Positions 54,374 through 62,803 of a stretch of DNA of 64,000 nucleotides are shown in pieces. The stretch comes from Atribacter laminatus. Lineage in GTDB: Bacteria; Atribacterota; Atribacteria; Atribacterales; Atribacteraceae. The stretch lies in NCBI RefSeq assembly GCF_015775515.1, contig NZ_CP065383.1, positions 1,054,001 to 1,118,000 on the forward strand. The letters run 5' to 3'. How positions within the stretch are numbered: position 1 is the stretch's first letter; the number at the start of each line of letters is the position of its first letter. The position numbers and the translations under genes were made by a program. The notes beneath the pieces are model-generated. The model was not told the DNA's origin. It did not search any database and was given only the letters and a program-made list of their open reading frames with translations.

Positions 54374-55309
54374 TTAACTTCTACTTCCATCATCTTTAAA
54401 AAAATTTAAATTTTTTATTCTTCTCTTCAATTTTTTATAAGTACTCCATTCCAAATTATTTATTTTTCGCGCTTCGTTCCAAGCGTTAGGGTACAAGTGA
54501 ATATTTAGAAAGGTATTAAATAGCTTTTTCTCATCATCCGTACCATCTTTGTACACCACGTTAAATATTTCACTCAAGGCCCCTTTTTGAAGAATTATAT
54601 TAAGAGGGTCTTTTTTAGCGCATTTAGTATACTCTGAAAGGGTACCCCTGAGCTGGTGGGGTTCTATTCCATCCTTATATTCCATGAAGTCCTCATTGAA
54701 TTTGTAATTATGACTTTTCGTTTTAAAAAGTTCCTCATCATTGACAATATTTTCAAGGGTTTTTTTGGTTGCTTTATGAATATAAGCTAATAAGGTATGA
54801 AAGTTATATTCTTTTATGGTTCTCCAGGTTTTTCTTTTTCTTTCTCTGAATTTTTTTATAACTTCTGAGGGGTCACCGGAACATTCCTCAAAGAGAAAAA
54901 GGAAAAGAGCTATTCTTAAAAGGTGTAAAGCGTCTTTTTGGTTGGTAATGTTTCCTTTAAAGCCATATCTATATAAGGGGAATTTTTTAATTAAACCCAA
55001 TGGTTTATAAAACTTGAGCTCATGGGTAATGAAATAGTCAATGTTCTTCACTAAATTATTTTTATAAGACAACACAATATAGTCAATTATTCTATATATA
55101 CCTTCCCCACGGCCTATATAATAATTGAGAATATCTGTGGTGCTATAGTCGTTAGTATCTAATAAATAGGTGGTAGTCTTATTATTGGAAATATGCGTTA
55201 GAAGTATTTCTCCAGGTCGTAGAACTTTCAATTCTACTGTATTTTCTACTTTTCTTTTATTTCTTTTTTTCTTTTCCTCATCATTATTTTTTTCGTTTAA
55301 TTCTTCCAT
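54374..55309 (-). CDS. hypothetical protein next to the right attachment site (possible cargo)
   Basis: A 311-residue, lysine-rich protein starting MEELNEKNNDEEKKKRNKRK. A mid region LLRIALFLFLFEECSGDP is hydrophobic but short. RERKRKTWRTIKEYNFHTLLAYIHKA and the C-terminal WSTYKKLKRRIKNLNFF suggest a nucleic-acid-binding surface. I recognise no family. There is no ribosome site, but TATACT lies just upstream of the ATG on that strand, so the message may be leaderless. Cargo genes often sit at this position. Function unknown; defence or regulatory role cannot be inferred. Confidence 0.68.
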   Translation of the reverse strand: MEELNEKNNDEEKKKRNKRKVENTVELKVLRPGEILLTHISNNKTTTYLLDTNDYSTTDILNYYIGRGEGIYRIIDYIVLSYKNNLVKNIDYFITHELKFYKPLGLIKKFPLYRYGFKGNITNQKDALHLLRIALFLFLFEECSGDPSEVIKKFRERKRKTWRTIKEYNFHTLLAYIHKATKKTLENIVNDEELFKTKSHNYKFNEDFMEYKDGIEPHQLRGTLSEYTKCAKKDPLNIILQKGALSEIFNVVYKDGTDDEKKLFNTFLNIHLYPNAWNEARKINNLEWSTYKKLKRRIKNLNFFKDDGSRS

Positions 55310-55370
55310 AAAATAAGTATAACATTTATAAAAATTCTATGGTATAATTTTGAAGAATAGGAATACCCAA

Positions 55371-55410
55371 GAGTCCGTTGCTCTCAACTCAAAATTTCAT
55401 GAGTCCGTTG
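55371..55410 (+). promoter_or_regulatory. candidate integrase arm-binding sites (right pair)
   Basis: GAGTCCGTTG occurs at 55371-55380 and 55401-55410, 30 bp apart, in the same orientation as the single copy at 47189. Similarity extends past the 10-mer (CTCT... and TCCTTGGAAGG). Confidence 0.5.
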
Positions 55411-55489
55411 TCCTTGGAAGGGTAAAAAAGAGGTTGGGAAAAATAAGAGAGGAAACCTTGGCTTAACAAAGGGTTTTTTTTAAACCCCA

Positions 55490-55586
55490 TAGCTCAATTG
55501 GTCAGAGCACTGGACTGTGGCTCCAGGGGTTGGGGGTTCAAGTCCCCTCACTCACCCCAAAAGTTTTTTTAGAGCCTAAATATTAA
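55490..55586 (+). repeat. attachment-site repeat, right (attR) with truncated tRNA-His
   Basis: Exact copy of 47057-47153. The 5' acceptor strand preceding it is AAACCCCA, which cannot pair with CACTCAC, so this is not a functional tRNA. It marks the junction to the chromosome; the flank beyond is the original 3' neighbour of the tRNA gene. Confidence 0.93.
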
Positions 55587-55892
55587 TCCTTTCCCCCTTG
55601 ATGACCTCTCTAATTCAAGAATCAAGACCTGGCCCCCCAGATTACACGCTGCAAGTGTCGTCATCCTGAGGCTTCGCATTTTGAAGCCGTGAGGATCTCA
55701 TCTTTTATTTATTCCCAATATCCCAATTTCCAACTTCCCCAGTCTTTTATCATTTCCTGAATCAAGCCTTAACCCCAAGAATTTCGCAGATTCTCATTCT
55801 TTTTTATATTTTATCTGTGAAAAAGAACCATGAATGAATATAATAAAAAAGAACATTGCTCTTAGACGAAGGGATTACCGAGGAGGGCTACT
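55587..55892. other. chromosomal gap after the element
   Basis: About 300 bp, no gene. It contains a single CATCCTGAGGCTTCGCAT...GAGGATCTCATC module (55658-55705), so the dispersed repeats resume immediately outside the element. Confidence 0.55.
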
Positions 55893-56444
55893 GTGATAAA
55901 ACCATGTTTCAAAATGTTATTTTTCGGGTTTTGTATCCTCTTTCTTCTTTTTACCTTTTCTTCATGCCTGGTAACCCAGGAGCTAACCACGGTTTCGTTC
56001 TTCTCTCAAGGTGATTATATTCATGGGTGGTATTGGTTAAGAGATCCAAACTTTAATAACCATGCTGAGTGGGTTTTTACATCTCTTCCCCAAGGGAACA
56101 AAGATTTTATATGCAAATTCGAGGTTTTAGCAACCAACACTTTCGATGGTCAACCGGGAGTTGATGCTGAGTTTTTTCTATCCTACGGAATTCCACCAAT
56201 GGGAAATATGGGAGGTCTTTTTCTGGGACGATTAAAAGTAAAGCTGAAAAATACCCATGATCCGAATGACGCTACTGGATATTCATGCCGAGGAACGGTT
56301 GTTATTCCAAGAAAAGGATTAGAGAATAGCAAAGGCTTATGGTTGATGGCAAAGAGAAGTGATGATTTAAATGAGTTTTCACCATTTCCCAATCATATTG
56401 CCTTTCGAAGCGAGAGCGTTCAATTGTTCAGCATTAAGCAATGA
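55893..56444 (+). CDS. lipoprotein of unknown function
   Basis: A 183-residue protein from a GTG start with AGGAGG upstream. The signal peptide MLFFGFCILFLLFTFSSC has a lipobox F-S-S-C. The mature chain is rich in aromatic and glycine residues (SQGDYIHGWYWLRDPNFNNHAEWVF; GIPPMGNMGGLFLGRLKVK; TGYSCRGTVVIPR), suggesting a beta-sandwich. No enzyme motif. Possibly carbohydrate-binding or envelope-associated, but no assignment is made. Confidence 0.75.
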   Translation: MIKPCFKMLFFGFCILFLLFTFSSCLVTQELTTVSFFSQGDYIHGWYWLRDPNFNNHAEWVFTSLPQGNKDFICKFEVLATNTFDGQPGVDAEFFLSYGIPPMGNMGGLFLGRLKVKLKNTHDPNDATGYSCRGTVVIPRKGLENSKGLWLMAKRSDDLNEFSPFPNHIAFRSESVQLFSIKQ

Positions 56445-56529
56445 AATGAAGTTGGATGGGAATTCTCAAGAGTTAGTATAGCCTTTAAAGCCTTGTTAGG
56501 ATAATTTTTGACGACAACCTCAAAATCTT

Positions 56530-56742
56530 CTATAAGTCTTTCAATCGGAGTGAGTTCACCAAATACTTGGCGAGCTTCAATATGAGTTGAATAGCGTCTT
56601 TAAGACTCTGTAAAGCTTCTTCGACAGTATCACCTTGGGAATAACATCCTTTTAGAGCAGGGCAGGAAGCAATATATATACCGTTTTCATCTTTTTCAAT
56701 GAGAATTCGATATTTATAATTCAATTTCTTCAACTCACACAA
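56530..56742 (-). CDS. HicB-like (UPF0150) antitoxin-type protein with apparent frameshift
   Basis: The 70-residue ORF has the HicB-type fold start YKYRILIEKDENGIYIASCPALKGCYSQGDTVEEALQSLKDAI, normally a partner of an mRNA-cleaving HicA toxin. After DAIQL the present frame reads LILKLAKYLV, but the adjacent frame continues plausibly as IEARQVFGELTPIERLIEDFEVV and runs on to about 56417, so a 1-base deletion near 56585 is likely. No hicA gene is adjacent. The start is TTG at 56742 or a little downstream. Probably a decayed or orphan antitoxin. Confidence 0.6.
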   Translation of the reverse strand: MCELKKLNYKYRILIEKDENGIYIASCPALKGCYSQGDTVEEALQSLKDAIQLILKLAKYLVNSLRLKDL

Positions 56743-56910
56743 TACCTATTACCAGATTCACAACAGTACCAATAAATATCTTAAGAAGGCTTACAAAGGC
56801 TCCATATACCAAAATCAAGAATAAATGAATGAGATTGAATTGAGTAAAATTCAAGAATCAAGACCCAGCCCCCACAACACATCATATGATCAGTACTGTA
56901 TAATAAAACT

Positions 56911-57303
56911 ATGTTCAAAAAAGATACTCGTAAAATACTTAAAAAATTGAACATTTCCCTTATTTATCTTTTTGGCTCATCGATCATTGGTATCCAAAGA
57001 GCAGAAAGTGATATTGATATTGGTGTGGTTTTTGAAAAACCAGAAGGCATAAAAAATACTATGATTCTCTTTGAAGAATTATATCAATCCTTAAGTCAAG
57101 ATTTCCCTGATCGAGATCTTGATATCGTGTTTTTAGATTTTGCTCCTCTTACTCTCCAATTTGAAGTGGTTACCACAGGTAAAGTAATCTACCGAGTTTC
57201 TCGTGAGTTTGAATACGATTATAAGGAAAAGATTATCAAAGAATATATCGATTTTAAACCATTATTGGATGTTCAAGATCAAATTTTATTGGAAAGAATA
57301 TGA
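56911..57303 (+). CDS. mntA: MntA-type nucleotidyltransferase antitoxin
   Basis: A 130-residue minimal nucleotidyltransferase. The catalytic pattern GSSIIGIQRAESDIDIGVV supplies GS and the D-x-D metal ligands, with DLDIVFLD as the third acidic site. In type VII toxin-antitoxin systems MntA adds AMP residues to HepT to inactivate it. It overlaps hepT by 4 bp (ATGA), the usual arrangement. ATG 56911 lacks a strong ribosome site. Confidence 0.85.
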   Translation: MFKKDTRKILKKLNISLIYLFGSSIIGIQRAESDIDIGVVFEKPEGIKNTMILFEELYQSLSQDFPDRDLDIVFLDFAPLTLQFEVVTTGKVIYRVSREFEYDYKEKIIKEYIDFKPLLDVQDQILLERI

Positions 57304-57746
57304 AGAAAATACCAATTAATCAAGAAGTCATTTTCTCGAGAATGAGAGAAATTGAGAAGAATATTGATAAACTAACGATATTTAAGGGTATTTCCTTAGA
57401 GAATTTTAAAAAAGGTGAAAATTATGCTATTGGCGAACACTATTTGAGAAGGGCTTTGGAAGCTGTCTTTGATATTGGAACACATATCGGTTCGAGGTTT
57501 CCCGGAGAAAGACTTTCAACTTATAAAGATGTTGCTCTTTTTTTGGGAAAAGAGGGAATTGTTCCTCAAAATTTTGCTAAGGAAAAATTACTCAAAATGG
57601 CTGGATACCGGAACCGATTGGTTCATTTTTATGCTGAAGTTTCAGTCAATGAGTTATATGAGATCATCCAAAATCGTCTCGAAGACTTTACCGAATTTCT
57701 TCAGTATTTAAAGCTATTTTTAACTGATAAGGATGTTGGGTATTAA
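57300..57746 (+). CDS. hepT: HepT-like HEPN toxin ribonuclease
   Basis: A 148-residue HEPN-domain (DUF86) protein. The RNase motif R-x4-6-H appears as GYRNRLVHFYAEV, followed by the tyrosine that is modified in characterised systems. The helix ENYAIGEHYLRRALEAVFDIGTHI is also typical. Overlap with mntA supports a two-gene toxin-antitoxin unit. The pair sits just downstream of the element's right end, in a repeat-rich chromosomal stretch. Confidence 0.86.
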   Translation: MKKIPINQEVIFSRMREIEKNIDKLTIFKGISLENFKKGENYAIGEHYLRRALEAVFDIGTHIGSRFPGERLSTYKDVALFLGKEGIVPQNFAKEKLLKMAGYRNRLVHFYAEVSVNELYEIIQNRLEDFTEFLQYLKLFLTDKDVGY

Positions 57747-57779
57747 AAAGATATAAACCCTGATGCCAAATAGCGGTAT

Positions 57780-58105
57780 ATAAAAAAAGGGATAGACCCT
57801 CATGCTGCTTAGCAGCACCAGATGAGGATGAGAATATATGGTCAAGAATCAATTTCCCCCTTTAGAAAAAGAGGTTAGGAGGGTTTGAGTTTTTTACCTG
57901 CTCCGTCATTGCGAGGAACGAAGTGACGTGGCAATCTCATCCACCCAATCAGTCATTCTGAGGAGTCCGGAGTTTTTGCCGGACGACGTGAGAACTCATC
58001 CTTTATAATATTTATGAAGAATAAAAAACCTTAAAAGACGAGATCCTCACGCCCTCAAAAACCAGAGCTCAGGATGACGTCTTTATTAATCGTTCAGGTC
58101 TTTTC
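57780..58105. repeat. mosaic repeat island
   Basis: Gene-free. Contains GCTGCTTAGCAGC, CCCCCTTTAGAAAAAG, CGTCATTGCGAGGAACGAAG, GAGTCCGGAGTTTTTGCCGG and CTCACGCCCTC modules in the usual order. 58106-58359 has only a weak overlapping ORF, not called. Confidence 0.75.
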
Positions 58106-58359
58106 AGAATAAGCTCCTTTTAATAATCTTTTATCCTCATCACCAAATAAAGACCAGATTGATCTTCTCCTGATTTTGTGGAGAGTAAGGAAAGAAAATA
58201 TATTAAATCGGTTGAAAATCAGCTTGCTCCTGAGTGTAATAAACAGGGATGGGAATCCAGCGTTTTTTAGTCTAAGATGATTCACGGCTAAATTCCTGAC
58301 ACAAAAATACTGAATACCAAATTGACCCAAATAGTATGTGCCCGAGTAGTTGAATATTT

Positions 58360-59175
58360 TTAGAGTTGCCAATCTTTACCCCATTTTTGCGAATGAAGAG
58401 AAACGAGATTTTCTATGGTTTGATCTTCTATCAACTTTTCAAGTATGGCATCGATTTGAGGCATTAATGAGACAAAGGGAGACTTAAGAGAAATTGCTAT
58501 ATGCCATTGAACGACTGAAACATAGGGAGATAGGGGGAGAATTTGGTCGCTTACATTATAGAGAGACGCCGCGTAGAGACCTGGATAAAGAGCAAAAACG
58601 AAGTATTCAGCCTTTTTATCAATCAGTTTTTGGAAACACTCTTCGACTGTTTTGAGCCTCTTAATGGTGAGTTTTTCTTCAGCGAAGGTGTCAAACTCTT
58701 CTCCGTAAATGTCTCCCAGGGTCGATACTCCTTTTTTACCGATGAGTGTTTCCCAGTTTACAAAAGGGAACTCATGCCCGGAGAGCACGAAGATAGCTAC
58801 CGGATCCTCAGCGAAAGGGATTGAATACTGGTAATATTGTGCCCGTTCTTCACTATAATATAGTGCTACCAGGCCGTCTATTTCACCCAAACGGGCTTTA
58901 TTCTGAACCTCTTCCCAATTTCCCAGATACGGTGTTTCAATCTGTATTCCAAGCTCCTGGCTTAACAATTGAAATATGTCGGGACCCACTCCTTCAATGA
59001 CGTGACCCTCTCGCCACATAAAGGGAGGGTACTCGGGATGTCCTGACACAACCATGGTTTTCTCGGCTGCCGATACTTGGGGAGTAAAAACTCCAAAAAA
59101 CGCTACCAGCATGACAAATACAAGAGTAATGAATGAATTTGTAGAAAACGGCTTCTCTTTTTTCATAGCTTTCAA
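58360..59175 (-). CDS. periplasmic substrate-binding protein, family 3 (amino-acid type)
   Basis: A 271-residue exported protein with a Sec signal peptide (SFITLVFVMLVAFFGVF, cleavage near VSAAE). The mature part follows the family 3 pattern: VVSGHPEYPPFMW, GVGPDIFQLLSQELG and GEIDGLVALYYSEERA. It would bind an amino acid or similar small polar ligand. There is no permease or ATPase alongside, and no membrane signalling domain, so it is an orphan receptor. AAGGAGG precedes the start region at 59175. Confidence 0.85.
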   Translation of the reverse strand: MKAMKKEKPFSTNSFITLVFVMLVAFFGVFTPQVSAAEKTMVVSGHPEYPPFMWREGHVIEGVGPDIFQLLSQELGIQIETPYLGNWEEVQNKARLGEIDGLVALYYSEERAQYYQYSIPFAEDPVAIFVLSGHEFPFVNWETLIGKKGVSTLGDIYGEEFDTFAEEKLTIKRLKTVEECFQKLIDKKAEYFVFALYPGLYAASLYNVSDQILPLSPYVSVVQWHIAISLKSPFVSLMPQIDAILEKLIEDQTIENLVSLHSQKWGKDWQL

Positions 59176-59916
59176 AAACCTCCTTATTTTTTATACTAAA
59201 ACCCTGCCCCCCTGTAAAAAAGTATAGCCTTCAAACCTACTTTACTGCAACATCTCGAATTGAATCATCTAAAATCTTGATAAACTCCTATCGTTGCCTC
59301 ATCTAAAAATCTTGATATGGATTAGTCTGCATCGAGGTGATAAAGCCATACCGGCAGAACTTAAAATTCAAGCGGTTCAGAATAGGATAAAAAAATGGGT
59401 CTTTGAAGTTTTATGACAGATCCGAGATAGGTTTCCCTTCCCACTTTTAGGGATTGATTCCGATAAAGCTGGAGAATTAAGCAATCATTAGCCCTTGTAG
59501 TATTGTCAAACCGAAAAATCACCTTTACACGATTTCGAGCTTCCAAAAAAGATAACTGCTTTATTAAACAAAAGAACTAGACCATAGTAAGAAAAGCGGT
59601 TGTTTACCCTTCCGAAACTGAAGAAGACTTCTCCTTCTTAACCAACTCTATGCTGTTCTTCGTCTGTCTACCAATTTCTTCCAACCAACAACCATTGATA
59701 TTAGATGTCGAATCCGTTTTATCATGATTTTTAGGTGAGGCATCAGGGTCTAACCACCAAGACTTGGGAATGCCTCGTTATCCACTTTAAATTGTATGAT
59801 AGACTTCGCAGAATTTATGAAAGAGTTATTCCAATATTTTATAAATAGTATTCCACTATTGTTAAAAAGAATAGTGGAATTATCGAACTGCGAATGTAGA
59901 GATAGCGTATACTAAA
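59176..59916. other. gap with degenerate coding remnants
   Basis: About 740 bp. On the minus strand 59361-59546 encodes a short piece (NRVKVIFRF ... RANDCLILQLYRN) that faintly resembles the C-terminal domain of ISNCY/IS481-type transposases. A second remnant upstream (about 59609-59785, reading GIPKSWWLDPDASP) has no start. CATCTAAAA-CTTGATA is repeated near 59265-59320. Likely decayed mobile-element debris. Confidence 0.35.
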
Positions 59917-60006
59917 GTTCGCAATTTCGCACCTTGAAAAAAGCCACCGGAGACTCCAAAATGAAGGTTGCATATAATACAAAACTTCATCGAGGAGGAA
60001 TATCCG

Positions 60007-61205
60007 ATGGCTCAAAATAATCATACACCATATCTTTTAAAAAATGCTCATTGGTTTCATGACTGAACCTGATCCACTCTATGCCATGTTAGAATGGCTG
60101 ACCAATGAACTCATGAAACTGGAAGCTGAAAACAAAGTTGGAGCTCACAAGGGAGAACATTGTCCCACCCGAACCACTCATTTCTCTGGAACCCGAGTCA
60201 GACGATTTGATACGAGGTTAGGAACCATCTACCTTCTAGTTCCAAAACTCCGTAAAGGAGGCTATATTCCTTTTTTTGTGACCGAAAGGAAACGCTCGGA
60301 GCAAGCCCTCCTCCAGGTGGTTCAAGAAGCCTTCATCAATGGTGTCTCCACCCGAAAGATGGAGCGCCTTGCTCAAAGCTTAGGGATTGAGTCCCTCTCT
60401 GCTGGTCAAGTATCAGAAATCACCAAAGACCTCAATGAACAAGTGGAATGGTTCCGTACCCGTCCTTTAGAAAAAGAATATCCAGTCATTTGGGTTGATG
60501 CCCTCTACGAAAAGGTTCGCTGTGAAAGACACATCATCAGCATGGCCATTGCTGTCGTTCAGGGTCTGACAAGTGAGGGAAACCGAGAGATCCTGGCGGT
60601 CGAACCCATGTATGCCGAATCAGAAGACACCTACACTCATCTCTTTGAACAGCTTAAAAGACGAGGAGTGGAAACAGTCTGGCTGTGCATCTCCGATGCT
60701 CATACTGGACTGAAAAATGCCATTCAGAAATGTTTCCTAGGATCAAGTTGGCAACGGTGTAAAGTACACTTTATGCGAAATATATTAGTCCATATCCCTC
60801 ATAAAGAAAAAGAATCTTTTGCCGCGAAACTGAAACAAATATGGTACCAGCCTGACCAAGAGTGTGCCAAGCAATATGCCCATTTAATCATCCAGGAATA
60901 CCGAGATCGCTTTCCTCAAGCCATTGCTCTTTTAGAGGAAGGACTGGAAGACTCGTTACAATTCCTGGCTTTCCCTCACCTTGACCAACGAAAGATCTCC
61001 TCGACCAATTCGCTCGAGCGAGTTCATAAAGAGATTCGTCGCCGCACCCGAGTGGTAGAGGGATCTTTCCTACCACTGATTCCTATCTCCGGTTGGTCAC
61101 CAGTTATCTCATTGAGTATACGAAAAGATTTGGATGAAGAGTAAAAAATATATCAACTCTGAGGCGATTACCAAGCAACAAGTAGAGCTTCTAAAGATAG
61201 CCTAA
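60007..61205 (+). pseudogene. IS256-family (mutator-type) transposase, frameshifted
   Basis: The main frame (60044-61144) encodes the transposase core with aspartates in VIWVDALYEK and CISDAHTGLKNAI and glutamate in NSLERVHKEIRRRT, so the DDE triad is intact. However, the likely N-terminus (ATG 60007, AQNNHTPYLLKNAHWFHD) ends at a stop and resumes in another frame at TEPDPLYAMLEWL. Near 61060 the frame is lost; SYLRLVTSYLIEYT and then WMKSKKYINSEAI follow in other frames to 61205. At least three frame changes make it a pseudogene. Confidence 0.8.
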
Positions 61206-61235
61206 GGAAAAAAAGAAAGTCAAAAGAAAAAAAGA

Positions 61236-61283
61236 GGCTGTGGATAGATGGACAACCCTGTGGGTTGACCACGGATCCACAGC
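61236..61283 (+). terminator. long nested hairpin at the 3' end of the IS256-type element
   Basis: GGCTGTGGAT (61236-61245) pairs with ATCCACAGCC (61274-61283) and, nested inside, CAACCC with GGGTTG, with TGG/CCA between. The structure follows the transposase remnant by 30 bp. It probably ends the transposase transcript or blocks external read-through; no T-run follows. Confidence 0.5.
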
Positions 61284-61642
61284 CCGACGACTCATGAATA
61301 GTTATTCACTAAAATACCAGAAAGAATTGACCAAATAGAAAGATTGTATTCTTCTCTTTGTTTATTTTCCATATTCATAAAAAGGAGGTGAATAAATCGA
61401 GTCATTTTTCAAAGAGAGATGGCTTTTCATTCAAGTAAGGTCATCTCTGTGTTTAAAAAGAGTCTCCGGTGTTTGCTAAGAGTAAATTGCGAACATTATT
61501 TGACACATACAATGTAGAGACATTAATTATTTTATCTTCTAAATTCCTTCACTATTTTAGGATATTAGTTCAAACAAAATTTTTAATATAATCAAAAAAA
61601 CGATTTATTTGAAAAAAAACCAAAAATATTTATGTTTAACTA

Positions 61643-61685
61643 TTGACATTTATAAAATATATATACTATTATGAAAACGTATTCA
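61643..61685 (+). promoter_or_regulatory. promoter with LacI-family operator, upstream of the LacI gene
   Basis: TTGACA (61643-61648) and TATTAT (61667-61672) are 18 bp apart. At 61672-61685 TGAAAACGTATTCA is a near-palindrome that fits the cre-type consensus TGWAANCGNTNWCA with one mismatch. It overlaps the expected start of transcription (about 61679), so binding by the encoded regulator would give autorepression. Confidence 0.6.
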
Positions 61686-61720
61686 TTATAAAATTAATTG
61701 AAAGACAAATTTCAAACAAA

Positions 61721-62749
61721 ATGAGAGAAAAACAAGATTATACATTACCGAAAAAAGGTCCAACAATGAAAGATGTGGCAAAGAAGGCTGGAGTATCTTT
61801 GTCAACTGTATCAAGATCGATTAATAGTCCTCATGAATTAAAGCAGGAAACGCTAATGGTAGTTAGAAAAGCAATGAAAGAATTAAATTTCTCCGCTAAT
61901 GAAATAGCAAGAAGCTTAAAAAATAGAAAAAGTCAAACAATTGGAATAATAATACCTAATATATTAAATCCTTTTTTTGCGAGGATTGTTAGAAGTGCAG
62001 AGCATTATTTGTTTGAAAATAAATACACACCGATAATCTACGATTCAGAAGAAGATGCAGTTAAAGAAGAAAAATACTTACAAAGTTTACTCGAAAGAAG
62101 AGTAGATGGTGTCTTATTTGTTCCTTCCAAAGAGAATAAAAGAATTCCTGAATTTATAAAACAAAAATCTATTCCAACAGTTTTTATTGACCGATATTTT
62201 AGTAAAGATTTTGATTTTGTTAAAGGCAATAATTATAGTGGGATAGCCCTGATTATATCGTTTCTTGTTAGTAGGGGTTACGAGAAAATTGGTATGATTG
62301 CAGGATCACAAGAGACAGTATCAGGGAAGGAAAGATACCTAGCTTTTTTAAAGGCCATTACTATGCATAACTTAAAGGTTGAAAAAAAATATGTAAAATT
62401 TGGAAGTTACTCTATTGAAAGCGGATACTTTAGAATGAATGAGCTATTAAATACCGGTGAATACCCTGAAGTGATAATATCGGCAAATAATTTTATAGGA
62501 ATTGGTGCTTTTCAAGCTATCAAGGAGAGAGGTTATAAAATTCCGGATGATATTGGAATTGTAATATATGATGAAGTATATCTTGCCGATTTTGTTGATC
62601 CTCCTTTAACTGTGGTAGTTCAACCGGCTGAGGAATTGGGGAGAAGCGCAGCTGAACTATTGTTGGAAAGAATTGATAGTCAAGGTATTTTGCCTCCAAG
62701 AGAATTAGTTATTGAACCGAAGTTAATAGTTAGAAATTCAACAAAATAG
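61721..62749 (+). CDS. LacI-family transcriptional regulator
   Basis: A 342-residue regulator. The N-terminal headpiece TMKDVAKKAGVSLSTVSRSIN is the LacI helix-turn-helix with hinge helix NEIARSLKNRKSQTIG; the ligand domain (about 60-342) resembles periplasmic sugar-binding folds (IIIPNILNPFFARIVRSAEHY). The promoter at 61643-61672 excludes upstream ATGs; I choose ATG 61721 because KKGPTMKDVA fits the family, while 61766 with AAAAAGG upstream is an alternative. It precedes and probably controls the isomerase and oxidoreductase genes. Confidence 0.9.
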   Translation: MREKQDYTLPKKGPTMKDVAKKAGVSLSTVSRSINSPHELKQETLMVVRKAMKELNFSANEIARSLKNRKSQTIGIIIPNILNPFFARIVRSAEHYLFENKYTPIIYDSEEDAVKEEKYLQSLLERRVDGVLFVPSKENKRIPEFIKQKSIPTVFIDRYFSKDFDFVKGNNYSGIALIISFLVSRGYEKIGMIAGSQETVSGKERYLAFLKAITMHNLKVEKKYVKFGSYSIESGYFRMNELLNTGEYPEVIISANNFIGIGAFQAIKERGYKIPDDIGIVIYDEVYLADFVDPPLTVVVQPAEELGRSAAELLLERIDSQGILPPRELVIEPKLIVRNSTK

Positions 62750-62803
62750 TCATTAACCAATACATATTGAAGTTAAATTATAAAAAAATAGGGAGGAATA
62801 TTG

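Larger units (their letters stand above)
47057..55586. mobile_element. integrated genetic element in tRNA-His (plasmid/satellite-like, ~8.5 kb)
   Basis: The element is bounded by perfect 97-bp direct repeats beginning inside tRNA-His. It encodes a tyrosine integrase next to the left repeat, two small co-directed genes, an excisionase-like HTH protein, a leftward replication operon (Cro-like regulator, clamp-motif protein, prim-pol/RecA-like replicase, TubC-N-like protein, terminase-small-like HTH protein and four tiny RIKxLE proteins), and a 311-residue unknown gene next to the right repeat. None of the chromosomal palindromic modules was noticed inside. No structural, lysis, relaxase or secretion gene is visible. 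It resembles an integrated replicon or phage satellite. Confidence 0.88.
59917..61494 (+). mobile_element. decayed IS256-family element
   Basis: Inverted ends begin GTTCGCAATTT (59917-59927) and, complemented, AAATTGCGAAC (61484-61494); a further matching block ACCGGAGACTC lies 35-45 bp inside each end. One transposase reading frame fills the centre. No clear target duplication. Frameshifts at both ends of the gene indicate the copy is inactive. Confidence 0.72.

Noticed and set aside
55490-55562. Second tRNA-His gene
   Set aside because: The 5' acceptor strand is replaced by AAACCCCA and cannot pair with CACTCAC, so it is the attachment-site remnant, not a functional tRNA.
58094-58372. 92-residue minus-strand ORF overlapping the end of the family-3 binding-protein gene
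   Set aside because: It needs a TTG start inside the binding-protein gene, has no ribosome site and no recognisable sequence.
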